From Cristatella mucedo (lineage: Eukaryota > Bryozoa > Phylactolaemata > Cristatellidae), in contig WPIO01000006.1 in NCBI GenBank assembly GCA_009760855.2, forward strand, positions 6,435,001 through 6,499,000: DNA of 64,000 nucleotides, in the 5' to 3' direction. The translations under genes and the position numbers were made by a program. How positions within the stretch are numbered: the stretch's first letter is position 1; every line of letters begins with the position of its first letter. This document shows, in pieces, positions 23,301 through 31,170 of this stretch. The notes under the pieces were generated by a model. That model saw only the letters and a list, made by a program, of their open reading frames with translations. It was not told where the DNA came from and did no database searches.

Positions 23301-25045
23301 ATTCCCTTGTAATGGGAAAAATAGCAGGTCCACGGGGTTTTAAACTCGAGGTTTTATGTTTAGTTGTTGTAGCGATGCGATCCCATCTTCCTGATCTCGT
23401 ATCTCCTAGTTGTGCTGCGTTAATATATGCACATTAGCACAGCCATTCGAAAGTTCTACATCCGCTCATCGAAGCTATTTCGCAACGCGAAAGTCCTCCG
23501 GATGTAGACATTTTGACCACAACGTATACATTTTTCAGAAAATCATTGTAGGTTGTAAGGAACATAATTCACAGTGTTGCTTAGGACCCAGTTTCTGCTA
23601 GTCTTTTGAGTTTTTATTGCATTCCTTCTGCCTTCCTATCATTTGCTGAGACTACCTAAAATAGCTGAATCTGGCGGAAAAGACGACTTTCTTATAAATC
23701 CTAACCGAATCCGTGTTTTGGCATCTCGGTTAGTGGCAATGATTGCATCTAGGAAAATGGCCTCGCATGACACCACAATGTCACATCAACGACTGCTTCC
23801 CTGACAAGGCTACTGCTCATCACTTGGTTCACTTGCATTACTCTCATCCCCACATTTTCACTCCACAACTTTGTTTGACTGCTTAGAATATGCTACAAGA
23901 ACATTGCATACAAGCCTTTTCTTTTCGTGAGAGTGCATGTGCGATGCTACGAAATTTTGAGCATCCGCTGTAGGCAAGCTGGTCGCATGCTTTGAGCCCA
24001 GCTCGTATTACTCAAGTACCTGTGGCTCAACTTTAGTGTAGCTGATGCGGCTTTGAACTTTGGAAGAAGTCGCATCGTCTGAGCGAACGGTTTTTGTTGA
24101 ACTTTGTCGAGCACGATCAGTGCTCGTGGTCGTGGAGCTCTGAGGGGCTTTTCCTGCAGCTTAATAGCATTGCAGATCAAGCGAGCAAGGTCATTTCAGT
24201 CATACAAGCGTAGCCAATCAAGCCAATACGGCATAATTCGAGAATGGCAGAAGTCGCAGGTGTTAGCGGCAAACTTTTCGTCAAGATATGTAGTATAGCA
24301 TGACATGTGCCGCAGCTGATTGCAGCCCAAATAGCACTCGGGCGGCTGTCACTTCAGTTGCTTGAAGCCAGAAGACTATTAGAAAATCCTTTCACGGCTC
24401 GGAGAACGGCTGCGAAATAGCATCGGAATTTCTTCATAAGATTGATTTCTTAAAGTGACCCTGTTGTACCCTGCTGTACTGCTGTCCGAGTCAGAAAATG
24501 GAAATGGAACGTGGCCGGCCTACCGTGCTCTAAAGCAGGTCCAGAACATCCGCGTAGTAAGCAGATAGGGAATGAACATTTTCCGTACACTGGTCAAGCC
24601 TATACCGATAAAAAGGGCAGCTACAAAGGGTAATCGATACTTTTTACTAAAGAGATAACATTGCCAGTATACCTCTATTAAATCAATGGGTGAATGTTTA
24701 GCCGACCGCGTTTTTGCCAAAGCTTATTGAGATTAATCTCTAGCTACTGGATGAGCGAATATACGCCCTTGTGGAACAGAAATGACTACAGAAAAAGGAG
24801 CTTGCGATTCAACTGCATTCTTAAATTTCGATGAAAGACCGCAATAAGGGGCCTTGGCTAATGCTTTTTGAGCGCTTTGCTGCTTGCTACTTCAACTTGT
24901 ATTTCCACTTACAAGGTGTTTCTGCTATCGATGGAGTCATAACCGCCTCAGCGCTGAGTCTAGAAAATCTCCTTTTGGTTGATGCTAACACTTCTTTCAT
25001 GAGTTGATCATGGTTTGATCGTACAGCCGCCATTCTCTGGTCGAT
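2634..25045 (-). CDS. zyxin/migfilin-family three-LIM adaptor protein, 8-exon gene
   Basis: Exons 25045-24913, 24159-24020, 18332-18167, 8766-7405, 5749-5648, 5429-5183, 4963-4843 and 2759-2634 join in one frame. All introns are GT-AG, with phases 1,0,1,1,1,2,0 matching on both sides. From the ATG at 25033 (A at -3, G at +4) the product is 794 residues. Residues 1-596 are rich in Ser, Pro, Thr and Gln. LIM1 is at 599-651, LIM2 at 659-710 and LIM3 at 719-781, followed by a 13-residue tail. All LIM zinc ligands are present. Three LIM domains at the extreme C terminus after a long disordered region is the layout of zyxin, LPP, TRIP6, Ajuba and migfilin. These proteins work at focal adhesions, actin and cell junctions, and some enter the nucleus. 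The ActA-like FPPPP repeats of zyxin are not seen. The subfamily is unresolved, and further 5' exons are possible. Confidence 0.85.
4425..4605 (+). mobile_element. tRNA-derived SINE, family 2
   Basis: The tRNA-like head has a B-box sequence GTGGGTTCAATTCC near 4491. It is followed by a body ending in the family-specific tail (variants of CTCTTCTGCCGCTAC and GGCTGTTAAATCGGCTA) and a T-rich run. Related copies lie near 29.1, 30.4, 34.4, 54.3, 59.1 and 63.4 kb. It sits just beyond the donor of LIM-gene exon 7, in the last intron, in antisense orientation to the gene. Confidence 0.8.
4843..4963 (-). CDS. LIM-gene exon 7: first half of LIM3
   Basis: The acceptor TTTTTTGAAG precedes 4963 and the donor GAG|GTAAGA follows 4843. 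It enters in phase 2 and leaves in phase 0 (121 bases). It encodes YAPRCDACNKPI and then FHVTCCKCE. The CxxC pair and HxxCxxC of LIM3 are therefore here, and the last two ligand groups are in exon 8. The family-typical linker [F/Y]AP[R/K]C between LIM2 and LIM3 is present. The phase match to exon 6 shows that the TAG right after exon 6 is intronic. Confidence 0.88.
5183..5429 (-). CDS. LIM-gene exon 6: end of LIM1 and LIM2
   Basis: The acceptor TTCTCCAG precedes 5429 and the donor GA|GTAGGT follows 5183. It is 247 bases, phase 1 in and phase 2 out. It completes LIM1 with FYTIEGNPHCREC and carries LIM2: CTAC, then H at residue 679, and the ligands through HCVTD at 706-710. The stretch TLEKCTAC...LLRAAGRPYH closely follows the TLEKCSVC...ILRATGKPYH pattern of zyxin-class LIM2. 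Reading straight on gives a TAG two codons after DYY, but splicing inside the GA/GTAGGT donor avoids it. Confidence 0.9.
5648..5749 (-). CDS. LIM-gene exon 5: first half of LIM1
   Basis: The acceptor TCTATTTTAG precedes 5749 and the donor G|GTAAGT follows 5648. It is 102 bases, phase 1 in and out. It encodes VCAVCNETI, then GCISMGKKYH and CLVCCLC. These are the first CxxC pair, the histidine and the following cysteines of LIM1. A variant acceptor further upstream cannot be excluded, but this one keeps the phase of exon 4 and places the first LIM cysteine two residues into the exon. Confidence 0.88.
6969..7105 (-). mobile_element. degenerate LINE 3' tail
   Basis: Starting from an AATAATAAT run, the sequence follows the antisense 3' tail of the window's LINEs (GCGCCCTCAGAGAACTTAAT region) with many substitutions. 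It fades out near 7105. The part before the run, back to exon 5 of the LIM gene, shows nothing I recognise. Confidence 0.55.
7405..8766 (-). CDS. LIM-gene exon 4: large Ser/Pro-rich exon
   Basis: The acceptor ATGATTTGCAG precedes 8766 and the donor ATTATAG|GTACGT follows 7405. It is 1362 bases open throughout, phase 1 in and out, encoding residues 143-597. Composition is dominated by Ser, Pro, Gln, Ala and Thr, with many SP dipeptides. A more ordered-looking patch lies around NVSALIEEFNG. No folded domain is recognised. Zyxin-family proteins have such a disordered proline-rich segment before the LIM domains, where partner-binding motifs sit. Confidence 0.85.
9055..9195 (+). mobile_element. 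SINE with LINE-type 3' tail, family 1
   Basis: A decayed tRNA-like head (GCTAAGGTCGAGGGTTTGTT) is followed directly by the plus-strand LINE 3' tail (GTTCTCTAAGGGCGCTGTAT) and a short ATT-rich run. This head-plus-borrowed-tail layout recurs at 22.8, 30.9, 36.4, 38.9 and 53.8 kb. Confidence 0.6.
9310..10372 (-). mobile_element. 5'-truncated LINE copy in LIM-gene intron 3
   Basis: Minus-strand reading gives the reverse transcriptase FHFYADD region near 10.3 kb. It continues through HAFVTSHLDFCN and APKAWN near 9.95-9.56 kb to the 3' tail at about 9.31 kb. Frameshifts and stops interrupt the frame. Similarity to the other copies ends abruptly near 10372. It lies in the same orientation as the host gene. 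Confidence 0.85.
10373..10768. other. intronic stretch holding one copy of a 55-bp direct repeat
   Basis: No domain is recognised. Positions near 10600-10660 contain CCAGTCCTTCTGCCAAAGAC and the following bases, which recur near 11425-11475 in the same orientation with few changes. The two copies flank the unrecognised open frame at 10769-11185. Confidence 0.5.
10769..11185 (-). CDS. unrecognised Lys/Arg-rich open frame in intron 3
   Basis: An open frame of about 138 codons begins at a GTG, not an ATG, so a start is not defined. The encoded sequence is basic in the middle (many Lys and Arg) and turns Pro-rich at the end (PPSTPPSDPL). I recognise no domain. It lies on the host-gene strand inside the 9.4-kb intron between exons 3 and 4, flanked by a 55-bp direct repeat. 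It may be part of a transposon, an unused exon or chance. Confidence 0.2.
   Translation of the reverse strand: MGRRNNLIAMECTTTTEMCSAMPWLKKRKNPACFTKESKQALSMRTYRVDDTAYARRKERKRSAFRQLSSAENVNKKRPVATSSCKASRSLAVNRMHDSQWPALEEDELCTPPYEHHSTYQKPPSTPPSDPLRTPPKN
12305..12645 (-). mobile_element. LINE 3'-end fragment
   Basis: It begins with an (AAT)n run at 12311. It then follows the antisense LINE tail (TGATAAAGCGCCCTCAGAGA) and the 3' end of the reverse transcriptase frame (TTCCAGGC equivalent to KAWN) up to about 12645. The junction there is abrupt. What follows to 13.3 kb shows nothing I recognise. Confidence 0.75.
13405..13520 (+). repeat. dispersed repeat, copy 1
   Basis: This block contains CTGTTGGCTGCCGAATGCAT, GTGAGTGCGCTATACAAAAC and GACTTTGTGGAGTTA. 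It recurs inverted at about 30605-30715 and partly at 38455-38530. It has no tRNA-like head and does not match the LINEs, so its class is unknown. Confidence 0.5.
13610..16515 (+). mobile_element. long degenerate LINE copy: endonuclease to 3' tail
   Basis: This is the most complete LINE in the window. Near 14015-14050 the plus strand encodes DLIALTETWL, typical of an AP-type endonuclease. GQTIDHIL lies near 14370 and the linker motif VRPRP near 14680. The reverse transcriptase follows from about 15.1 kb, with a damaged FY.DD region at 15445-15460 and then HITPLLADLYW at about 15.96 kb. The copy ends with the hairpin tail GAGGTTGAGTTCTCTTAGGG and an ATT run at 16500. Many stops and frameshifts make it inactive. 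The 5' limit is uncertain. It lies antisense to the host gene in intron 3. Confidence 0.8.
16525..17350 (+). mobile_element. second, adjacent degenerate LINE copy
   Basis: Directly after the tail of the previous copy, the sequence restarts at the reverse transcriptase stretch equivalent to SNSLNSLA. It runs through LTDQHWLPSS and LKSFGDRAF to an altered 3' end near 17340. It is more diverged than its neighbour, so it is a separate, older insertion rather than a duplicate. Confidence 0.7.
17351..18166. other. intron sequence, nothing recognised
   Basis: This is AT-rich sequence leading up to exon 3 of the LIM gene. I see no repeat shared with the rest of the window and no convincing open frame. 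Confidence 0.4.
18167..18332 (-). CDS. LIM-gene exon 3
   Basis: The acceptor ATATAATTTCCAG precedes 18332 and the donor AGAA|GTGAGT follows 18167. It is 166 bases, phase 0 in and phase 1 out. It encodes 55 residues with SPSLTAVKRSPLEVLQSQ and LGPRPYTPP, similar in flavour to the following Ser/Pro-rich exon. The phase-1 exit matches exon 4 exactly, and the split codon becomes ACT (Thr). Assignment to this gene rests on strand, order, splice sites and phase, not on homology. Confidence 0.65.
18333..19083. other. intron 2 sequence, nothing recognised
   Basis: It contains a GTGCG-rich stretch at 18655-18730. There is no open frame or repeat family that I can support. Confidence 0.35.
19084..19391. 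mobile_element. MITE-like element with 16-bp perfect terminal inverted repeats
   Basis: The left end CAGTGGCGGAGCCAGG (19084-19099) is repeated in perfect inversion at 19376-19391. The element is 308 bp and has no transposase. Ends beginning CAGTGGCGG recall non-autonomous hAT-type elements. The flanking 8 bp (GGCGGATT and AAGACACT) do not match, so a target-site duplication is not confirmed. Confidence 0.75.
19392..20300. other. intron 2 sequence, nothing recognised
   Basis: Mixed composition with a short CCTTTCC-repeat patch near 19770. No domain or repeat family is identified. Confidence 0.35.
20309..20430. repeat. (CA)n followed by (TG)n microsatellite
   Basis: A nearly pure (CA)n tract runs from 20309 to about 20376. 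A short ATATAT bridge follows, then a (TG)n-rich tract. The two halves are complementary, so the whole can fold back on itself. Confidence 0.9.
20560..21395 (-). mobile_element. best-preserved LINE 3' half (161-codon frame intact)
   Basis: From the (AAT)n run at 20562 the minus strand carries the LINE tail. An uninterrupted reverse transcriptase C-terminal frame follows at 21276-20791: HWLPVKQRIDFNVLSLTF, LKSFGDRAFSSYAPKAWN. Similarity stops sharply after GAGGTCGCTTTGGAA at about 21394, a 5' truncation. The intact frame suggests a fairly recent insertion compared with the other copies. Confidence 0.88.
21396..22769. other. intron 2 sequence, nothing recognised
   Basis: No open frame, domain or repeat is identified in this stretch. 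Confidence 0.35.
22770..22915 (-). mobile_element. SINE with LINE-type tail, family 1
   Basis: The minus-strand head is tRNA-like, with B box GGGCTCGAGCC on the complement of 22848-22862 and TGGTCCAGTGGTTAAGGCGC near 22890. It ends in the LINE-like tail (plus-strand ATAGCGCCCTCAGGTAACTT at 22786). Confidence 0.8.
22916..24019. other. intron 2 sequence, nothing recognised
   Basis: This is the remaining part of the LIM-gene intron between exons 2 and 3. No open frame or repeat is recognised. Confidence 0.35.
24020..24159 (-). CDS. LIM-gene exon 2 (Ser/Thr-rich)
   Basis: The donor CCACAG|GTACTT follows 24020. The acceptor is ATTAAG at 24160-24161, giving 140 bases in phase 1 with exit in phase 0. 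It encodes residues around KAPQSSTTTSTDRARQSS and ISYTKVEPQ. A second AG six bases further in (GCTGCAG) has a better consensus but would create a TGA with the upstream exon, so the first AG is preferred. Phases match exon 1 and exon 3. The evidence is splice logic and composition only. Confidence 0.5.
24913..25045 (-). CDS. LIM-gene first recognised coding exon
   Basis: The acceptor TTTTATTGAATTGCAG precedes 25045 and the donor CCTT|GTAAGT follows 24913. It is 133 bases, phase 0 in and phase 1 out. It contains an ATG at 25033-25031 in good context (AGAATGG), giving MAAVRSNHDQLMKEVLAST. I take this as the likely start, with the bases before it as 5' UTR spliced from an exon further right. A more upstream start cannot be excluded because the frame stays open into the acceptor. 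Confidence 0.55.
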
Positions 25046-25479
25046 CTGCAATTCAATAAAAATCCAAGCTAGCAATTGCTAAAAGTTAACATTTTAAACA
25101 AATGACAGAACTTGAGCTCATCTAGCTCTGCGATACTCACTACGACAGTGCGCACACACACGCGCTGTACATACAATAGTGAAGCGATCTCGAGTGAGCA
25201 TTCGAATCTCGTTAGACTAACTTCACATTGCACCACACAGGCAGATGTTGCTTTCTATTGGGCGATGCCAATAGATAGTCTCTCGGGAACCTGGAAAATT
25301 TCCAGACAAATTGCGTAGCGGTCAATAAAGGAGGAGACCTCCTCTCGTATTTCAGTTTCGTTCTGAAATTACGAGGATGCGAGTTCTCAAATTGGTCGCA
25401 CCTGAGCAATTTTGGCAAGACATCTTGCTTTGCCTGAGAAGCTTCGAAAACTGTCGCTGGCCCATCGCCCAAGTCGCTG

Positions 25480-25640
25480 CCTATTACCTATTATCGCTAT
25501 TATATTATTATATTATTATATATATATATATATTTATATTTATTACATTATATTATATACATTTATATTTATTTTATTATATTATATATATATATGTACA
25601 TGATATTGTATTATCGCCTATTATCGCTATCGCCAAAGTC
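25480..25640. repeat. AT-rich microsatellite flanked by direct repeats
   Basis: TAT/TATTA and (TA)n repeats fill 25495-25600. Both sides carry AAGTCGCTGCCTATTACC (near 25470 and 25637), plus shorter ATTATCGCTAT copies. The tract therefore sits inside a local duplication. Confidence 0.75.
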
Positions 25641-27890
25641 GCTGCCTATTACCATTGGTTTGCTGCGACAAGCGCTTTAAAGTACACCGTCAGGCAATTC
25701 TCTCCCTTTTTTCTACCGACCTTGACCCAAACCAGAGCCTCGCTCTGCTCAACTGATTTCCCACTATTCTTAACGCTAAGAGGACGTCTGGAATATTGGC
25801 TCTAGAACCTCAGCAGCCTGCAGAGGTTTCGGGCTGCCGGCTATAGTAGCGCACACGGTGTGGCCGTTGAGAATGCTAGCGCAGACGCCTGTGGCAAGGT
25901 ACTGGCAAAGTTGACACGGTAGGCGAGAAATCCTCGCTAAAGGCCCGATGCTGCACAACGCGATGTGACTTAGTTTGTAGCCCGTCATCTCTGGACCAGA
26001 AACTAGCTCGACCAAAAAACACCAGGCGAAACCCCGGGTTGATAATTAGTAAAAGAAACTGATAAAAAGCAGTAAACTGCTACCCAACTGCATTACAGAA
26101 ACTCGTTTGATCCTCGTCTCTCTTGGATGCCACGAATGCTCAAAACCCTGCGACTCTGTTTGACGGCTGCCGCGTGGGCAGTAGGCTTCTAGCTGTGGCC
26201 CCAGTGCAGGCTTGCTTGAGCGTGAAGCTGCTTAAACAGACCATCTTGAATCTATAGCGATGTCTAGGTCCTATCCTAGCCTACCCATTCTGCCTGTACA
26301 GCGTTGGGATCTATTCAGTTCTGCCTTCAGTTGCTCTCCCTTAAGAAAAGCTTTACCTTTATGGCGCCGAAAAAAACGTATTTAGTGGTTAAGCTATTAA
26401 AAGTAAAGCTCTCTGCAGACAATCAGACAGAAACTGTGCTTAGATCAATTCTCGCAGCCACTCGATGACTTTAATTTTCGCAGCAGGCGCTTCAGACGTA
26501 CTTTCGAGTGATTAGTGCATTTTATCAATGCAAAATTGATTTTCTAACTTAACGAGGACCAAACGAACAAGAATAAAGTTTAGCCGATACAGCACCCTCA
26601 ATTATATAGCCGAGAGAACCACGATCGAACTCGAGTTCAACTCGAGCTCCCAGACCTGGCTGGCGGAGTGCGAGCCCTTCATCCCTGCAACTGCATCTCC
26701 GCCAAGTCACATCAAAACCTAGATATAATTAGAATAGTTTTAAGCTCTTTGCCGAAAATTACACTGAAGAAGAATTGCTATACTAATTAGATGAGCGCGC
26801 ACTAAACTTCCAAATGGAAATCGCAGCTACAAAGAAAATCGAATGTGTCAGGAGCGACCTCGTAACTCGTACCACCAACCTCCAAACCCATACAGGAGCG
26901 ACCTCGTGACTCGTACCAGGAGCATCGTCTCTTCTTCTAGTCAGCTGACGACTAGAATCTGAAACGACTCGGAATCTATGGACTACGGTAGTAATAACAG
27001 AAGCCCATCTCTGAATTGAATAATGTCGCAAGACAAAGTCTTGTCTTTTGCAGCTCCTCAAACAGTTCCAAGTGGTTCTATGAGGGCAATTCATCGCAAG
27101 CACTTTCTACCGTCAGCCAAAATAGACCGCGAATGTAGCCACCGTGAATAAGTATTAATTGACCTTAGTGTAACTACCTTGACTTCCTAGCACTTCGTGG
27201 CGAAACCAGTCGCTAATGAGCTCCATAACCAGCTCCAAATAAAAACCCCTTGAGAGCGTCCTCACAAAATCGAAACCAGGCCCGGGCCAATTGAGTATAC
27301 TGTCGATGACCTAAGCCCAGGATTTTTAAGCTATATTGGACACCAAGTAGATGTGCTGAGCCACGAGGGGGAACGCTTTCTGGTTACTTCTAGATGTACA
27401 TGGCTCTCTCGCGTGCAGTGTTCATCGGCATGCCGACATATGACACTAGATCATTTACCACAATGACTAGAAAAATGGTGTGAAACTGTCTATCGGCTCA
27501 CTGCTACTGGAACAATGGTGAAGTAGCATGGCAGACGGACACTGCGGGAGCAGCCATCGGGAGCAGCCAGTAAAAGCCGTACAGTGTACGCACGGCACAT
27601 CTCCAACTGGGCGTGAGAGCCACCCACGTAAAGGATGGGCTTAAGCTATCGAGGTAATCAATCTTCGTCAGCCTGTCACTTGAGAGTCTCAAGAATGCAT
27701 GAGCTAATAATCATTCTACTAGAACAACTGGTGAGCTCACCGGTCGAGAACACCTGGTGAGCTGGCTGCACTTTCACCGACGGCTTGGCACTTGGGCACA
27801 TTCAGCTCGCGTGATGAGAGCGTTAGGAGCGCTACAAGAGTCTCGTCTCGTCTTCCCCCTCCGAGTACAGTCGCGAAAGCAGACCTCGGT
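25641..27890. other. stretch without recognised gene
   Basis: The only structure I see is a short internal duplication. GGTACGAGTCACGAGGTCGC-type sequence occurs twice on the minus strand near 26840-26930, about 48 bases apart. No domain is recognised. Confidence 0.35.
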
Positions 27891-27985
<95 letters not shown>

Positions 27986-28085
27986 CCTCCCTCTCTCTCT
28001 CTCTCTCTCTCTCCCTCCCTCCCTCCCTCCCTCCTCTCTCTCTCCTCTCTTTCTCTGTCTCTCTCTGTCTCTTTCTCTTTCTCTC
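27891..28085. repeat. (CT)n microsatellite
   Basis: An almost pure (CT)n run begins near 27891. It passes into CCCT/CTCT mixtures and ends at about 28085. The long open frames across it on both strands are products of the repeat. Confidence 0.95.
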
Positions 28086-28397
28086 TTCCAGCTAAGCGTG
28101 ACCTTCTTACGTTTAAGCAACCACAAGTTCGAGAGCGTGCATCAAGAAATGGGCACTCTCCATTGAGCATGAACATGGTGCTCTTGCAAAAGGCTACAGA
28201 CGTCCTTGTCATACCCAACCCTCGATTCCACCGACCGCCTTGACAAGGCTGCCCGTGAGCTAAGACCTGCGAGCCATCAGAGTGATTTGAGAATTCGTCG
28301 CAAACTCTCGTCCGGTGTCGGCGGATGCTGAAGCTACGGCTCCTCTTCGTGCACTGAGTCCCTGGAGCACTTCTTGCTCGGGCGGCACCGACGCAGC

Positions 28398-28431
28398 GTG
28401 TCCGATGCGGACACGTGTCCGATGCGGACAC
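28398..28431. repeat. tandemly duplicated 17-bp palindrome
   Basis: GTGTCCGATGCGGACAC occurs twice without spacing (28398-28414 and 28415-28431). Each copy is itself an inverted repeat with 7-bp arms and a 3-bp centre. Confidence 0.95.
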
Positions 28432-29044
28432 GAAACGCTCGCACGGCGAATGAGTGGCCGTGCCAAGATTGCTCTCAGGCTAAAATGAATGGATGGAAAC
28501 GCAAAGTGCTCCCCTAACGCGCGCTCGCAGAATAGCACGCTCACACGATGGCCACTTTTCCGTGGCCAACGCAACTCGATCGCCCAGCGAAAACCGCCGT
28601 CCGCGAAGCGACCGATCGAACGTTTGACCCTGCGTCCTCATGTCAAGGGTGAGTGGTCAATATTTCCTCCTCAATCCGGCACGCCCAGGAGGCCGAGCGA
28701 AGTATCGAGTTGCGTAAGATTACTCGCGAAACAAAAGTGAGTTCACGTGGGGGCCGCCAGAGGCCCCACCTGCAAACTGACCTGGTACCCAGTTCAATGA
28801 TGATGAATGATGAAAGTCGCTGAACATTTATCATGCCTGGCAAGGTCACAGCCGGCAGACTAAAGACCTGTACAGGAAATAGCCTTGGTGTGTACTTGAA
28901 TAGTAAACGGACATAGAGGTTGACGTTACGATAATGGAGTCGCCAAAGCTGAGAACTAGCCCATAGCACATCGAAGCTGATTTAATCTCTTGCTAACCAC
29001 AGCCATTAGATCGCATTCAAAGTACAAACGAACGATTCTATTAA
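28432..29044. other. stretch without recognised gene
   Basis: GC-rich at first, then mixed. A plus-strand donor-like AAAA|GTGAGT occurs at 28736, after an 83-codon open frame that I do not recognise. Confidence 0.3.
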
Positions 29045-29235
29045 TAATTGCTGCGTTAGGCACTGGGCCTTAATCATTGGGCCAAGGTGGTCGAACTTCA
29101 TGACCTAGGTCGCGGGTTCGAGTCATGCAGAAGGCTATTCCTATTCATGGCCCACTGCAAGCCGGAATGATAGCTGTTACGGCACTTCTGACTACTATAT
29201 GAACAAGGCTATTGACACGGCTAACGTTTTAAGCG
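29045..29235 (+). mobile_element. tRNA-derived SINE, family 2
   Basis: The head has GGTCGCGGGTTCGAGTCATG (B box) at about 29108, followed by CCACTGCAAGC and the family-2 tail (GACACGGCTAACG) near 29220. Confidence 0.75.
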
Positions 29236-29584
29236 GCTCAAATGGGTGTTTAAAACTATGTGATAAGTTTTACGGAACAAGGTGCCGTTCGAGCTAGAGG
29301 CTCCATTGTTATTGTCATTTCACAGGAATAAAATAGATCTCCAGAATTTGACTTGATTTGACAGTAATTAAATCATCTTCAGACTGAGCCATGATTGAAA
29401 AGGCAGGTCTCGCCAGACGAAGGTGATTGATTATTTTGTAGCCTTCAGGATCAAATCTGGTACTCAGCAGTCGCACAGTCGACGTCAGAAGCCAACTGGT
29501 AGCACTGATTGAGAATAATAATACTAAAAGATCATCAGAATCGGCGAAAGTTCATAATCTTAAACAAAATCTTGCGTCATACTC

Positions 29585-29780
29585 GTGCCCAAGTACAGGA
29601 GAGTTTCCGAGAACAACTTTGTGGCAACTCTTAGTGTCAACGACACCTTTACATTTTCCAAACATCTCTTGAATGTGCTGCCTGCCAGCTCGGTGGTAAC
29701 GTGTCTAAAGCTCGCTGTTTTTCGAAATGACAAGAGCCAGTGCAGCTGCTTGCAAATCTTCTGCTTCTTGGCTATGTAAG
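29585..29780 (+). CDS. possible exon, unrecognised
   Basis: An open frame of about 65 codons ends at a good donor, GGCTAT|GTAAGT (29774-29780). It encodes FVATLSVNDTFTFSKHLLN and a Cys-rich end. I recognise no domain, no partner exon and no convincing acceptor, so this is only a candidate. Confidence 0.2.
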
Positions 29781-30332
29781 TTCGGTCCACAAGCCTGTAG
29801 TAAGCTATTTAGAAAGCTCACGGAACAAGATAATTTTGCCCTTAACAGACATGAAATTTCCTTACCGCTAGCCACCTAAGCAGATCACAGCGCCCGCTTT
29901 AAGGTACGTTAGAGCAAAGGTCTAGAGACACATTTGGGAGCCAACGTGATGAGGATGACATTTACAGTAGTCACACGACACACCATGTCCAGTCACGTAA
30001 CACCTTGGCGCTCCAATCGAAAGAGCCACCGACTTTCATCTGCCTCGGTGGAAATCACATCCAGTGCTCACTTGAGCTATATAGGATAGGGCTCACGAAG
30101 CCTACAACTATTGATTGCCACGCTGATTGGTCCGGATTGAGCCGGTCTCTGTGAAAGACTGCTTAACCAGCCACTCGTTGCCCGCCCCTATGAGGACAGC
30201 TGCCCTTTCTCCAGACTTCACGGTCACGCCGTCGTCATCTATTTATCCGTGTAGTGTCAAGCCAAATGATTTGACCAAAGTCTCTACTCGAGGCTGGCGG
30301 GTACTGACCGACCTGAGGCTTGATGTGCGCCT
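29781..30332. other. stretch without recognised gene
   Basis: No open frame, domain or repeat is identified between the possible exon and the SINE. Confidence 0.3.
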
Positions 30333-30550
30333 CCATTATATCGTTAGCTGATTCATTATATCGTTAGCTGATTCATTATATCGTTAGCTGATTCATTAGC
30401 CTCATTTGTATAGCGAAGAAGGCCCTTAAAAAGCCATCGACTACGCTTGCAGTGGGCAATAAAGGATCGCCAACTGAAGGGCTCGAACCCACGACCTGGT
30501 TTGTGAAGATCGAGCACCAAACCACTGGACTAAGACCCGCGGGCCATCGA
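30333..30550 (-). mobile_element. tRNA-derived SINE, family 2, with tandemly repeated tail
   Basis: The minus-strand head reads GTCCAGTGGTTTGGTGCTCG and GGTCGTGGGTTCGAGCCC. The body continues through the family-2 tail to 30394. The terminal GAATCAGCTAACGATATAAT unit is present three times (30334-30393) in 20-bp steps. Confidence 0.85.
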
Positions 30551-30604
30551 CGATACGGTCCAAAGCGCGTTGTGCTCGATTGTATAATGCATACCTGGGC
30601 ATAT

Positions 30605-30715
30605 CTAATGTAATGTAATGTATCTCCGTCAGTAACTCCACAAAGTCAAAAAGACCATGTGGGTGTTACGCAGGAGAGTTTTGTATAGCGCACTCACAGC
30701 CTAAGCGGCTTTCGA
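30605..30715 (-). repeat. dispersed repeat, copy 2 (inverted)
   Basis: The complement of 30635-30712 matches the block at 13405-13520, including GTGAGTGCGCTATACAAAAC, CCCACAT and GACTTTGTGGAGTTA. Confidence 0.55.
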
Positions 30716-30884
30716 TATCTAGATGGTATCAGTGGCTTAAACAGAGTTGGGTGTATGTCAACGTGACGAACACGCTAATGACGAAGCCGGTTATCCATAA
30801 ATACTCTGCATTACTCTGACAAGAATCCAATACAGTGCCATATTTAAACTTGCAGTTGCATTATCGACTCTCCCACGCTGCCGT

Positions 30885-31040
30885 GTGACTGCTGGTTCTA
30901 GCACCACCCTGGTTTGGCCCAGGGGTGATGTGCTCGCCTTTAACTACCAAGTTCGTGGGTTATAGCCCTGCGGCATACACTGCATGTAAAGAGCCTTGAT
31001 GGAGACTAAATCATCTTAGGGTGCCTTACATGAACTATTG
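30885..31040 (+). mobile_element. SINE with LINE-type tail, family 1
   Basis: The head carries GGTTTGGCCCAGGGGTGATG and a decayed B box (GTGGGTTATAGCCC). The LINE-like end (CTAAATCATCTTAGGGTGCC) follows, then a short repeat of AACTATTG. Confidence 0.7.
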
Positions 31041-31170
31041 CTATAACTATTGAACTATGAACTATTTTTCTGGGGATACTTCATTTCTCGGTCATGATCT
31101 GCAATGTGGACGAGAACCCGAGAAAAATGGCATCCCAGTCACGACTTTTGCCACCCCTGATCTTCTCAGT

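Noticed and set aside
25130-25200. Possible upstream exon ending at a strong minus-strand donor GTGAGT
   Set aside because: The phase-0 frame is open but has no ATG and no supported acceptor, so I did not add it to the gene.
27757-28431. Long open frames of Ser-Leu or Arg-Glu repeats
   Set aside because: They are translations of the (CT)n tract and change with frame. There is no start or splice support.
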